Assembly (NCBI RefSeq): GCF_000526675.1
Contig: NZ_JAGN01000004.1
Coordinates: 1-59,825 of the forward strand
Direction of reading: 5' to 3'
Length of the DNA stretch: 59,825 nucleotides
From: Atopobacter phocae ATCC BAA-285
GTDB lineage: Bacteria; Bacillota; Bacilli; Lactobacillales; Aerococcaceae
Shown one piece after another: positions 36,003 to 43,706 of the stretch. Position 1 is the first letter of the stretch, and each line of letters starts with the position of its first letter. Position numbers and translations under genes: made by a program. The notes beneath the pieces are model-generated. The model saw only the letters and a program-made list of their open reading frames with translations, ran no database searches and was not told the DNA's origin.

Positions 36003-36999
36003 TGTTTTTTATTCTCCGTTTCTTTCGAACCACACCGCCAATAAGATTTTCTAATTCTTTTTTTGTCACTGAATTATCTTTTTCTTTGACAGTATCTTGT
36101 TTCTCTTTCTTTGCCCATTCAGGCAATTGTTCTTCGCGTACCGGTTTCTTGTATTGTTTATTTTTAAAAGCTACTTGTTCAGCTTTCACTTGTTCCAATG
36201 TTTTAATGCCACGATCAGTCCAACTTTCCAAAATAGCATGGGCATAGTTAAACCGCTTTTGTCTTTCACGAGCGATCTTCATCGCTTGAATGACCATTTC
36301 AGGTGTAAATCTTGTCAAATGGTCTGTAATTTGCTCGATGATATAAGGGCTTAACACACCAAACTCTTGTTGATAAAAGTCCAATGGATTGACTGCTGCT
36401 TGCGTCTTTTGAGCATCATTTTCGTTCGTGGACTGATTTTGTCCATGCTCAAACAAGCCCTCGCGCGGTATGCTGTTTTCTTTACTTTTCTTTACTTTAC
36501 TTTCCTTTACTTTACTTTGTTCATTACTGTATACATTAACTGGGTTATTGTTAACATTAACTCCGTTGTCGTCAGTTTCTGTTACAATTTTCAAGTTATT
36601 GTATTCGTTTAATTCTTTAAGTAAAATAAATTCTTGATAGACCGTTACTTCTTTTCTTCTTCTGACTGCTTCTAAGAATCGGCTTTGAATACCTGAAGAA
36701 GTTAGAATCCGATGCGCTTTAAACATCTCTTGATCAAATAAATGTACTTGCACTGCTTTCTTTACAATCTCCGATACGCTCGCTTCATTAACCCCAACTG
36801 TGTCAGCAATTAAGAAACAAATATCATCATCCCACCGCATGTAATACCCTTCATCTCTGTAGATATTACCGAGCAGGTCGATTAGTACCGCAATTGAATT
36901 CGCTCCGCATGCACGTAATATTTTTCTGATTTTAATATCCTCTAAAAAGTAACAATCCATTGAATAATAATCTAATCCTTGCTTTAAAGGTCTGGCCAC
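35995..36999 (-). CDS. DnaD-like phage replication initiator
   Basis: 334 aa, GTG start after GGCGGTGAGATA. Residues 1-130 are the Lin1244/DUF4373 winged-helix domain (GLDYYSMDCYFLEDIKIRKIL...), and about 205-290 the DnaD/DnaB_2 domain (PLDFYQQEFGVLSPYIIEQITDHL...YAHAILESWTDRGI). It would open the origin and load the host helicase. The linker is encoded by A-rich direct repeats (see origin feature). Confidence 0.88.
   Translation of the reverse strand: MARPLKQGLDYYSMDCYFLEDIKIRKILRACGANSIAVLIDLLGNIYRDEGYYMRWDDDICFLIADTVGVNEASVSEIVKKAVQVHLFDQEMFKAHRILTSSGIQSRFLEAVRRRKEVTVYQEFILLKELNEYNNLKIVTETDDNGVNVNNNPVNVYSNEQSKVKESKVKKSKENSIPREGLFEHGQNQSTNENDAQKTQAAVNPLDFYQQEFGVLSPYIIEQITDHLTRFTPEMVIQAMKIARERQKRFNYAHAILESWTDRGIKTLEQVKAEQVAFKNKQYKKPVREEQLPEWAKKEKQDTVKEKDNSVTKKELENLIGGVVRKKRRIKNND
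36479..36525. other. candidate phage replication origin (AAAGTAAAG repeats)
   Basis: Inside the initiator gene, the minus strand has overlapping copies of AAAGTAAAG/AAAGGAAAG that encode the Ser-Lys-Val-Lys linker (SKVKESKVKKSKENS). Initiators of this type commonly bind iterons located in their own gene. A/T-rich sequence flanks it on the 36530-36600 side. Confidence 0.4.
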
Positions 37000-37706
37000 T
37001 ATCTCACCGCCTTTACTGGCGCTATATCCACTGGAACGCCGGTTACTGCTTGTATACGTTGTTTGAAATAATTGGCATCACTATTTGCATCACTTAAGTG
37101 AATTAACATAATTTGCTCTAAACGACTTTTGTCTAACCCTTTAAAAAACTCTTCTACATTTTCTAATTCAAAATGACTTTTTAACAATCGACGATAACGA
37201 TTAGGGTCTATTTCCTGATTAATAAATCGCTCGTTTAATCGGTCAAATGAATAGTTGCATTCTACTAAAGCATGGGTAACACCCTTAAATTGATACTTCA
37301 CGTAATAGGTGTCAGTCACAAATAACACTTTCTTATCGCTTGGCGTTTGTATTAAATAACCGACTGGCTCCTTAGCATCATGTTGTACATCAAACGGTAA
37401 AACGAACCATTTTCCTACATGAAAAGGAACTTTACTTTTAACGGTTTGAACTCGATGTTTAGGCAAATCTAACGCTTTTGCCGTTCCTTTGCTGCAATAA
37501 ATATCCATCGCACCTCGTTTAATAAAATCATGTGCGAATTTTCCATGATCTGCATGCTCATGTGTGATTAACAGACCGTCCACTTGCTTATAATCAACGG
37601 TTATCTTCTTAGGTGAAATTCCGGCTTCTAATAACAAGCTATGGCCACCGTCTTTTATTAGGTAGCCATTGCCTGCTGAACTTGAACCAAATACTATCGT
37701 TTCCAT
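36999..37706 (-). CDS. MBL-fold metallohydrolase (possible recombination nuclease)
   Basis: 235 aa metallo-beta-lactamase fold with THEHADHG (metal-binding HxHxDH), a second ligand region FVTDT and HLSDANSD. Similar to YycJ-type single-domain proteins. In phages it often sits with a RecT-like annealing protein, as here, and may provide exonuclease activity (inference). Not a beta-lactamase. Confidence 0.82.
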   Translation of the reverse strand: METIVFGSSSAGNGYLIKDGGHSLLLEAGISPKKITVDYKQVDGLLITHEHADHGKFAHDFIKRGAMDIYCSKGTAKALDLPKHRVQTVKSKVPFHVGKWFVLPFDVQHDAKEPVGYLIQTPSDKKVLFVTDTYYVKYQFKGVTHALVECNYSFDRLNERFINQEIDPNRYRRLLKSHFELENVEEFFKGLDKSRLEQIMLIHLSDANSDANYFKQRIQAVTGVPVDIAPVKAVR

Positions 37707-37708
37707 AA

Positions 37709-38791
37709 TTAGAATTTCGGTGTTTCAATCAATTCGATTTGTTCACCGGTTTCTCCTTTTGAAACAGTTTTTTCTGTTACTTCTACTTCATCTAATTCTT
37801 CAATTTCTGCGTCTATAATTTCACCTGTTTCAGTGTCAATATCAGTCGATGGTAGATCTATCACTTCTTGGTTACTGTAACGTGTCACATCTTTACGCAT
37901 TGACTGAACAGCGTCATCTGTCGCTTCAGTAAACACTCGTTGTAAATAAGCACTTTCAAAGTTCTTTGGATATTTCTTAACAATGTTATTGCGCATTTTC
38001 CGTACAATCATGGCTTCAGAAGATTGTGGCTCTTTCCATGCTGAACTGATATATGGTGTGATGTTATCATCAGCTAATACATCGTCTAAATCTTTTTCGT
38101 TTAATTGATCCAATATTTCTTTTTTCTTTTCATCAATCTTTTTCTTTTGACTATCTGTGGCCTTATAACGACTTTCCGCAATACCAAATGTTTCGTTCAT
38201 CAAATTATTGCGAATGTGAGCCTTTAGGTTGTTAATGACATCTGAACGTTCTGCAATGACGTACTCTGTTTCCCCTGTCGTTTTAGTGATTGGATAAACC
38301 ACACGTACTACTTTTCCTTTTCCGGTTGGATACCATTCAGGCGGTTTAACTTCTAAACCAACATAACTTGGATATTTGAATTCATCGTTTTCTCGTACTT
38401 CCCAAAATTTATGAACAGTATCTACATCTCGACCAAATCGAGCAAGTAATGCATCATTGCCATCACCTTCTACATTGGCTTCAATCATTGACACCCAACC
38501 TTCACCAACTCGTTTGTTTCGTGTGATGTAATAAATTTCTCGTGGTTTAGCCGCTGGATTAAGTTGTAGCGCAGCAGTTGTAATCAATGACTCTGTTAAC
38601 GAGCGCTGATCCACGTCTTTGAATGACTTACCTTTTTCGTCTAATAAATTATTGATGGCCACAACTGCACCCATTACACATTGTTTTTGATATTCCGTCA
38701 TTTGAATTTCATTGGTTTCAAGTACTCCGGTTATCATTGGCATATAGGTATTTGTCACTTTAACTAAAGCTGTTTCGTATGTTTCTGTCAT
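37709..38791 (-). CDS. RecT-like single-strand annealing protein
   Basis: 360 aa. SLITTAALQLNPAAKPREIYYITRNKR...GWVSMIEANVEGDGNDALLARFG has the RecT-family pattern (an L-P-A...E-x-Y...region followed by the G-x-x-x-x-I core), and the C-terminus is very acidic (IDAEIEELDEVEVTEK). GGAGGGACAATAAA before the ATG. It sits between the SbcC-like ATPase and the MBL protein. Exact family assignment needs a profile search. Confidence 0.72.
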   Translation of the reverse strand: MTETYETALVKVTNTYMPMITGVLETNEIQMTEYQKQCVMGAVVAINNLLDEKGKSFKDVDQRSLTESLITTAALQLNPAAKPREIYYITRNKRVGEGWVSMIEANVEGDGNDALLARFGRDVDTVHKFWEVRENDEFKYPSYVGLEVKPPEWYPTGKGKVVRVVYPITKTTGETEYVIAERSDVINNLKAHIRNNLMNETFGIAESRYKATDSQKKKIDEKKKEILDQLNEKDLDDVLADDNITPYISSAWKEPQSSEAMIVRKMRNNIVKKYPKNFESAYLQRVFTEATDDAVQSMRKDVTRYSNQEVIDLPSTDIDTETGEIIDAEIEELDEVEVTEKTVSKGETGEQIELIETPKF

Positions 38792-38792
38792 T

Positions 38793-40805
38793 TTATTGTC
38801 CCTCCACTTTTAATTGGCTATCTTTACTTACGGTTAAGGTAATTAATTGTGTATCAATCGGTATAAATTCGTTCACACTTTCTGCGTTATCAACAAATAT
38901 CGGCACGAATAGTTTGTAATGACGCATAAGCGTATTGATAATATCTAACCCTGCGTTAATGCGCGCTGCATTATTTAATCCTGTGCTATAATTTGCACCT
39001 TTAACAATTGGCTCGCACACTTCTACCAACCCACCATTAATTGCCGTATCAAATAATTTGAATTGAACATAACTAAAATGTTGGTTAATTGTATCGGTTA
39101 GTAAGTTAACTTTTGTTCGGATAAATTCTTCTAATAAGTAATAACGTTGTTCTAATTCACCGTATTGCAGCGACAACTGTTTTTCTTCATCGATTAATTC
39201 ATTCATTCGTTCTTTTTGTTTGTCATACAATACAAATTGATATAACTTATCTTTTATTTGTGATAGTTCAGTGTTTAAATTAACCATTTCTTGTTTTACC
39301 GCTTGTATAGATTCTTCTGTATGATTGGTGGCCAAATCAATTTGCTGATTGATTTGTTTAATCGATGTATGAATTTCAATAGCTTCTTCCGTTACATCAA
39401 ATGGAATGATTGCCTCTTTTTCTTTCGATTGTTTACTTCTCAAATGATTGATTTGGTCTTCCGTTTTTTTCAATAAAGTAGATAAACGATCGATATTATC
39501 ATCTTTTTCAATTACTTCATTACTCTTATTTACGTTAATTTCTTCTAATTCCTTGATTTCTTTTTTTATTTGAATGCCTTGTTTATTAATCGTTGCTAGG
39601 CGTTCGGCTTTCTTTTGATTAAATGTCTCAACTTCTTTTTCATACGCTTGTCTTAGAGTGAATACCTTTTCTTCTGGATAATCTTGACCACACACTGGAC
39701 AAGTTGTTTGATGTTCATCAAACGCTGGTATTTGTTTATCTTTCGTTTTATAAAAATCTTCTAACAACTTTTCTCTTTGTTCATTTAAACTGTTGATTTG
39801 TTTAGCGTTAATCTTTATTTCGCGAATTAATGCTTCGCGATTTATTTTAGAATCTACTAAATCTCTCTTAATCTCATTAAAGTCAGAACTCACTTCATTC
39901 AGTAAGGTATTTAATTGTTCATAACTTTTAGTCGTTTCTTCGCGATATTGTTGTTTCGCTTCAAGATAAGTTAGTTCCAATTGTCTTTTCTCTTGTTTTA
40001 ACTTTTCTTCCTGTGATCCATTTTTTAAATCAGCCACTTCACTTTGTTTATCGTTTAATTGCTGCTCTAACGTTTCTAATTGGTTGTTTAATGCTTTTTT
40101 ATCTAGTTGACTAATATCAGGTAAACTTCTGTCTACTTCATCAATTCTTGCTGGTAACCCTTTAATTTGTTGATTGATTTTCTTCTGACTTTGTTTCGTT
40201 AATTCGATTAAATCATCGGCAGTTCTCTCTTTTAGTAAGTCTGATAGTGGTCTTAATTCATCATTATGATTTAAGATATCTTCATCACTTATTTCTCCTA
40301 CCATGTCAATCAAGGCTTTTCGTCTTTCTTTCCAATTCATCGTTTCAGCAAAGTACGTCACACTGGTTAGCATGCGAAACATTTTTTCATCAATCAACGA
40401 GGAGAGATAAGATTTATAATCACGTTGTGTAACTTCCAATCCGTCAATCGAGTAAGTAGTGGTGTGTCCGTCAAATTCGCTAGTGATTGATCCACGCTTT
40501 TTGGTCCAACGTTCTTTTGTCACACGTTCCAATGTTTTAATCGCTCCGTCAACGTCTAACTCAAGTTCAACACCTGTTTCTAAATGGTGAATTTCGTTAT
40601 TGTCTTTATCCAGCGGTTTCCAATCAAATTGCGTCTTATCGGTGCTGTCTTTACCAAATAAACACCAGATAAACGCATCATACAAACTCGTTTTTCCTGT
40701 TCCGTTATCACCATACACACTCACATCTTGACCGTTTGGAACAAACGTGAATTGCTTTATGCCTTTAAAGTTTCGAATATTCATTTTATTTAATTTGATT
40801 TTCAT
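38793..40805 (-). CDS. SbcC/Rad50-like AAA ATPase
   Basis: 670 aa SMC-like protein: Walker A GDNGTGKTS (32-40), long coiled coils (about 195-360 and 385-560), a zinc hook CPVC (369-372) at the apex, and Walker B VPIFVDNAE near 634. AAGGAGATTATATC precedes the ATG. No SbcD-type nuclease follows; the MBL protein may be the nuclease partner (inference). Role: DNA end processing in phage recombination-dependent replication. Confidence 0.88.
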   Translation of the reverse strand: MKIKLNKMNIRNFKGIKQFTFVPNGQDVSVYGDNGTGKTSLYDAFIWCLFGKDSTDKTQFDWKPLDKDNNEIHHLETGVELELDVDGAIKTLERVTKERWTKKRGSITSEFDGHTTTYSIDGLEVTQRDYKSYLSSLIDEKMFRMLTSVTYFAETMNWKERRKALIDMVGEISDEDILNHNDELRPLSDLLKERTADDLIELTKQSQKKINQQIKGLPARIDEVDRSLPDISQLDKKALNNQLETLEQQLNDKQSEVADLKNGSQEEKLKQEKRQLELTYLEAKQQYREETTKSYEQLNTLLNEVSSDFNEIKRDLVDSKINREALIREIKINAKQINSLNEQREKLLEDFYKTKDKQIPAFDEHQTTCPVCGQDYPEEKVFTLRQAYEKEVETFNQKKAERLATINKQGIQIKKEIKELEEINVNKSNEVIEKDDNIDRLSTLLKKTEDQINHLRSKQSKEKEAIIPFDVTEEAIEIHTSIKQINQQIDLATNHTEESIQAVKQEMVNLNTELSQIKDKLYQFVLYDKQKERMNELIDEEKQLSLQYGELEQRYYLLEEFIRTKVNLLTDTINQHFSYVQFKLFDTAINGGLVEVCEPIVKGANYSTGLNNAARINAGLDIINTLMRHYKLFVPIFVDNAESVNEFIPIDTQLITLTVSKDSQLKVEGQ

Positions 40806-40969
40806 GATATAATCTCCTTAGATATGTTTTGTGTTTTGCCTTTCAGACGGCCATCTGAGAGGCTTTTTTGTTGCTCGTAAGTTTTTAACTCCATTTCTAA
40901 AACGTCTAAATAGTGTCTATCTCCTGTTTCGATGTAATAACGTACTAAATCGTCAATCCGCTGCTTCAT
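40802..40969 (-). CDS. 55-aa phage protein
   Basis: MKQRIDDLVRYYIETGDRHYLDVLEMELKTYEQQKSL..., start ATG 40969 in ATGA overlap with the upstream membrane gene; its end overlaps the ATPase start. Helical and charged; unknown. Confidence 0.62.
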   Translation of the reverse strand: MKQRIDDLVRYYIETGDRHYLDVLEMELKTYEQQKSLSDGRLKGKTQNISKEIIS

Positions 40970-41166
40970 TTTGCTTTCAATCCCAAAGCGAATCCACCGA
41001 CAAATATCATGATTTGCAAAGCAATAAACATTGTGGACATCATCATCCAACTGATTGGATTGTCGAGTGTGTAAAACACTTTAGCCACTTGTCCAGCTAC
41101 AAATAGCAATAGTAATATTTGTAGGGTGATGGACACAAACGGCTTAATATTTAACTTCTTGTACAT
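40966..41166 (-). CDS. small two-helix membrane protein
   Basis: 66 aa from ATG 41166 (AAAAAGGAGAAAAAG upstream). Membrane helices at about 10-31 (ITLQILLLLFVAGQVAKVFY) and 39-61 (WMMMSTMFIALQIMIFVGGFALGL). Coupled to the next gene. Unknown function; superinfection exclusion is one possibility. Confidence 0.62.
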   Translation of the reverse strand: MYKKLNIKPFVSITLQILLLLFVAGQVAKVFYTLDNPISWMMMSTMFIALQIMIFVGGFALGLKAK

Positions 41167-41197
41167 CTTTTTCTCCTTTTTGTGTTGGCGCACATTT

Positions 41198-41518
41198 TTA
41201 TATTTTGTTTCTTTCTAAATACTTTTCTAAATACTCAATAACTTCTTTTCGTTTGTAAAAAATGCTCTGACCTTCCGGATACTGTGGCAATCCCATCAAG
41301 ACTAACTGTCTAATTCTTTGGTCACTCGTTTTAAACTCTTTTTTTACTTGATTTTGAGTCAAAAAAGGATTTTTAAAGTCTTGTAATTGACTCATTAAGT
41401 CTTGCGTTTGTTTAATTAAATGATTGAATGTGTTCTCCTTTAATATGTGATACGTGACGTTATTAGCGTCTTTAATTGTTAAACGCTCTAAATCGTCCAC
41501 GTTGATTGTGAGTTGCAT
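41198..41518 (-). CDS. excisionase/MerR-like HTH protein
   Basis: 106 aa from ATG 41518 (AAAGGA upstream; one base after the XRE stop). N-terminal MQLTINVDDLERL beta segment, central coil, and a C-terminal winged HTH (FLTQNQVKKEFKTSDQRIRQLVLMGLPQYPEGQSIFYKRKEVIEYLEKYL) like phage excisionases and helicase-loader regulators. Could be the excisionase partner of the integrase, although it is 7 kb away. Confidence 0.6.
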   Translation of the reverse strand: MQLTINVDDLERLTIKDANNVTYHILKENTFNHLIKQTQDLMSQLQDFKNPFLTQNQVKKEFKTSDQRIRQLVLMGLPQYPEGQSIFYKRKEVIEYLEKYLERNKI

Positions 41519-41519
41519 G

Positions 41520-41723
41520 TTAATCATCCTTTCCAAATGCGTTTCTTAATTCATTAATATCAATTCCAAGTGCATCAGCTAATTTGAATCCCGTTTCTAA
41601 TGAGGGGTTTTTATTAACTCCTTTTGCGTATTTATAAACATCTTGATTTGCAACGTTTGCTTTTTTAGCTAAAGCGTAAAGAGACATTCCCGACTCATTT
41701 ACTAACCTTTTAAATTTGTTCAT
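41520..41723 (-). CDS. XRE-family repressor (second switch)
   Basis: 67 aa single HTH domain (FKRLVNESGMSLYALAKKANVANQDVYKYAKGVNKNPSLETGFKLADALGI). GGGAGGGTATT before the ATG. It faces the rightward DUF2188 gene across a regulatory region with a palindrome (41735-41752), so it likely autoregulates and controls that promoter. Confidence 0.8.
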   Translation of the reverse strand: MNKFKRLVNESGMSLYALAKKANVANQDVYKYAKGVNKNPSLETGFKLADALGIDINELRNAFGKDD

Positions 41724-41734
41724 AATACCCTCCC

Positions 41735-41752
41735 AACACTATATATGGTGTT
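41735..41752. promoter_or_regulatory. palindromic operator between XRE gene and DUF2188 gene
   Basis: AACAC-8 nt-GTGTT perfect inverted repeat (AACACTATATATGGTGTT) immediately upstream of the XRE gene ribosome site. Probable binding site for that repressor. Confidence 0.5.
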
Positions 41753-41789
41753 AATCATTCTATTTATCAACTATATGATGTATTTAAAC

Positions 41790-41818
41790 TTGAATATTAA
41801 TCTTAATTGAGCTATACT
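41790..41818 (+). promoter_or_regulatory. promoter of the DUF2188 unit
   Basis: TTGAAT (41790-41795), 17-nt spacer, TATACT (41813-41818), pointing right. Confidence 0.6.
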
Positions 41819-41880
41819 TCTAATAGCATATCGACCCATACCAACTGAGCGATGTGACTACAACGAAAGGCGGTGACAGT

Positions 41881-42114
41881 ATGGGTAAAAATCAACACGT
41901 GACACCTCATCCAACGGGTAATTGGCAAGTAATTGGAGCGGGTAATAAAAAACCTACAAAGTTATTTCCTACTCAAAAAGAAGCAGAAGATTTTGCTCGA
42001 GGTATTGCTCGCAATCAAAGGGCAGAGTTAGTAACTCATGGACGTAATGGAAGAATCCGGTCTAAAGATTCTTATGGAAACGATCCTTGCCCTCCAAGAG
42101 ATAAAGAACATTAA
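41881..42114 (+). CDS. DUF2188-domain protein
   Basis: 77 aa from ATG 41881 behind AAAGGCGGTGACAGT. KNQHVTPHPTGNWQVIGAGNKKPTKLFPTQKEAEDFARGIARNQRAELVTHGRNGRI is a full DUF2188 domain, a small basic fold of unknown function. Transcribed against the leftward early operon from its own promoter, so probably expressed in the lysogen (inference). Confidence 0.8.
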   Translation: MGKNQHVTPHPTGNWQVIGAGNKKPTKLFPTQKEAEDFARGIARNQRAELVTHGRNGRIRSKDSYGNDPCPPRDKEH

Positions 42115-42130
42115 ATAAAAAAGAAAGAGG

Positions 42131-42451
42131 TTGATATATATTAATTCTGCAAAATTAATATTCAGTGATAACAGCACACTTGTATTAACTGTTAATAGCA
42201 ATATTTTTGGGTTACGTTTTTTAAAAAACGATGCTGATTACGGTAGCAAAAAAGAAACTTTTAAAATGCAACATATGTTTCCACTTTCTGCTTCTGAATA
42301 TCCGTTGTTAAAGTTAGATATTCATAAAGATGCGGGTATATTACCTTCTATTACTGAATTGCTTGAAAATTACCCATACTTTTATATAGAAGAAGAAAAA
42401 CATGTTGTTTACTCTTCTAAAGCTGTTATTAGAATCGAATTGATTGACTAA
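42131..42451 (+). CDS. phage protein of unknown function, paired with DUF2188
   Basis: Up to 106 aa. TTG 42131 directly abuts AAGAAAGAGG, so the start is uncertain; ATT 42140 would give better spacing. Beta-rich start (INSAKLIFSDNSTLVLTVNSNIFGLRFL). Follows the DUF2188 gene by 16 bp and overlaps the next leftward gene tail-to-tail by 23 bp. Not recognised. Confidence 0.6.
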   Translation: MIYINSAKLIFSDNSTLVLTVNSNIFGLRFLKNDADYGSKKETFKMQHMFPLSASEYPLLKLDIHKDAGILPSITELLENYPYFYIEEEKHVVYSSKAVIRIELID

Positions 42452-42641
42452 CAGATAAATCAACTATTTTGTCGTAAACAGCTGAATCAATCGATTGGCC
42501 GAGTTCTCCGTAAGAGAAAGATAAACGAGAGGACTTGGCTTTTTTTAATGCTTCTTTAAATGTTTGAGATTCATTCAAAAAACCGTCTGTTCTTTGTTCG
42601 ATTAACTTGTCAATTTCTTTCATAAATTCTTGATTTGTCAT
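42429..42641 (-). CDS. small phage protein of unknown function
   Basis: 70 aa: MTNQEFMKEIDKLIEQRTDGFLNESQTFKEALKKAKSSRL, helical, AAGGAGAACTTAAT before the ATG. Early leftward operon. Unknown. Confidence 0.6.
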   Translation of the reverse strand: MTNQEFMKEIDKLIEQRTDGFLNESQTFKEALKKAKSSRLSFSYGELGQSIDSAVYDKIVDLSVSQSIRF

Positions 42642-42642
42642 A

Positions 42643-42756
42643 TTAAGTTCTCCTTATTTTTGGTTTAAATTTCACTTCAATTTTTCGTTTATAACTTTCT
42701 CTTCCTATTATTACGCCAATATACAGTAGGAAGAGATTTTTACTTATATTCTTCAT
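42643..42756 (-). CDS. 37-aa basic peptide in the early operon
   Basis: Too short for routine gene calling: MKNISKNLFLLYIGVIIGRESYKRKIEVKFKP..., with AAAGGAACACTCAC before ATG 42756 and a stop 1 bp before the next ATG. A longer in-frame start at 42789 exists. One hydrophobic stretch then a basic tail; unknown. Confidence 0.45.
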   Translation of the reverse strand: MKNISKNLFLLYIGVIIGRESYKRKIEVKFKPKIRRT

Positions 42757-42832
42757 GTGAGTGTTCCTTTCTGATTTATTCATTGTCATTCACTTTCCTG
42801 TGATATAATCACCTTAAAGGAGGTGAAAATAT

Positions 42833-43141
42833 ATGGAAGTCACTCAAGTTATCTGTATTAATGACGGGTCTGAAATTTTAATTGACGGGTTCGATAAAAT
42901 TTCTTTTTCAAACAATGCCTTTGAAAAACGATTAACAAACAGTGGATACACTTGGCAAAAAACTTACCCGGAAATTTTAAATGAAATGGTTGAAAACAAA
43001 TTCATTATCATCGAACGAAATGATGAAAAAGACGAGTTAACCTACCGTAACCACCCGTTTGTTTACAGAAACGAAATTAATGAACAGAACAAACCCTTGA
43101 TATTAACGACAAACTCAATAACAACTATCATAAATATTTAG
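42833..43141 (+). CDS. phage protein of unknown function with own promoter
   Basis: 102 aa (MEVTQVICINDGSEILIDGFDKISFSN...), AAAGGAGGTGAAAATAT before the ATG. Upstream lies TATAAT in extended form (TGATATAAT, about 42798-42806) and TTCACTTTCCTGTGA, which resembles the repressor operators at 43590-43637. Rightward inside the leftward early operon, overlapping the next gene tail-to-tail by 4 bp. Not recognised; lysogen-expressed or repressor-controlled is my inference. Confidence 0.65.
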   Translation: MEVTQVICINDGSEILIDGFDKISFSNNAFEKRLTNSGYTWQKTYPEILNEMVENKFIIIERNDEKDELTYRNHPFVYRNEINEQNKPLILTTNSITTIINI

Positions 43142-43308
43142 ATTTTATTGTTGGCGTGTTGCTTTTCCGATGCAATATGCCAACTTCTTTCTAAAAATGT
43201 TTTCTCTGCTTCTTTTAAAACTTCAATCACTTCTAAAGCTGATAAATTATGATGAACTAATAAACTAACAATTCCCGATGCGATTTTTAACTTCTGCTTA
43301 GCGTTCAT
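43138..43308 (-). CDS. 56-aa phage protein after cro
   Basis: Short frame MNAKQKLKIASGIVSLLVHHNLSALEVIEVLKEAEKTFLERSWHIASEKQ..., start ATG 43308 with AGGGTGAAGAAA upstream. Helical. This kind of small protein is common right after Cro in Firmicutes phages. Function unknown. Confidence 0.65.
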   Translation of the reverse strand: MNAKQKLKIASGIVSLLVHHNLSALEVIEVLKEAEKTFLERSWHIASEKQHANNKI

Positions 43309-43334
43309 TTTCTTCACCCTCTCACCCTTTCTAA

Positions 43335-43556
43335 TTAAACAATCTCATGTTTTCGTACCGTGAAGTCAGTTGGTAAAAAAATATCATCAACTGATTTCCC
43401 AAAGTGTTCAGCTAACAAAAACATTTCATTTTGCTTGAATTGTGATTTACCCAATTCCTTATTTCTATATCCAGATTCACTAATTTGCAATAAGTTCGCT
43501 AAGTCACCTTGGGTCTCTTTGTTATTTCTTCTTAATTTGATTAGATTCCACTGCAA
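43335..43556 (-). CDS. Cro-like XRE repressor
   Basis: 73 aa, TTG start after GGGGAGGTGATATC. HTH: LIKLRRNNKETQGDLANLLQISESGYRNKELGKSQFKQNEMFLLAEHFGKSVDDIFLP. First gene of the leftward early operon, divergent from the CI-type gene. Would repress lysogeny and tune early transcription. Confidence 0.85.
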   Translation of the reverse strand: MQWNLIKLRRNNKETQGDLANLLQISESGYRNKELGKSQFKQNEMFLLAEHFGKSVDDIFLPTDFTVRKHEIV

Positions 43557-43585
43557 GATATCACCTCCCCTTAAGCTCTATCTAT

Positions 43586-43614
43586 ATATTACACGGTACG
43601 TGAATATATGTCAA
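43586..43614 (-). promoter_or_regulatory. early (cro) promoter with embedded operator O1
   Basis: On the minus strand perfect TTGACA (43609-43614), 17-nt spacer, TAATAT (43586-43591). The inverted repeat TACAC-GGTAC-GTGAA (43590-43604) covers the spacer and -10, so bound repressor would block RNA polymerase. Confidence 0.78.
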
Positions 43615-43622
43615 CATTTAAT

Positions 43623-43673
43623 TTCACTTTTCGTGAATTATTTATTGGAAACAACATTTTTCTATGATATTAT
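43623..43673 (+). promoter_or_regulatory. repressor promoter and operator O2
   Basis: TTCAC-TTTTC-GTGAA (43623-43637) is a perfect 5-bp-arm palindrome with the same half-site as O1. It lies just upstream of TTGGAA (43645-43650), 17-nt spacer and extended -10 TGATATTAT (43665-43673) leading into the CI-type gene. The spacing suits activation or mild autorepression by bound repressor. Confidence 0.72.
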
Positions 43674-43706
43674 ATAAATAGATTAAAACTTGAAAGGGGT
43701 GAGATT

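Noticed and set aside
36367-36612. 81-aa + strand frame with repetitive FLYFTFLYFTLF sequence
   Set aside because: Antisense shadow of the repetitive linker of the initiator gene; no ribosome site.
36999-37706. metallo-beta-lactamase resistance gene
   Set aside because: MBL fold only; single-domain YycJ-like type inside a phage recombination operon, not an antibiotic-hydrolysing enzyme.
43354-43367. third repressor operator inside the cro 3' end (TTCGTACCGTGAA)
   Set aside because: Only one good half-site; position inside the coding sequence makes a role doubtful.
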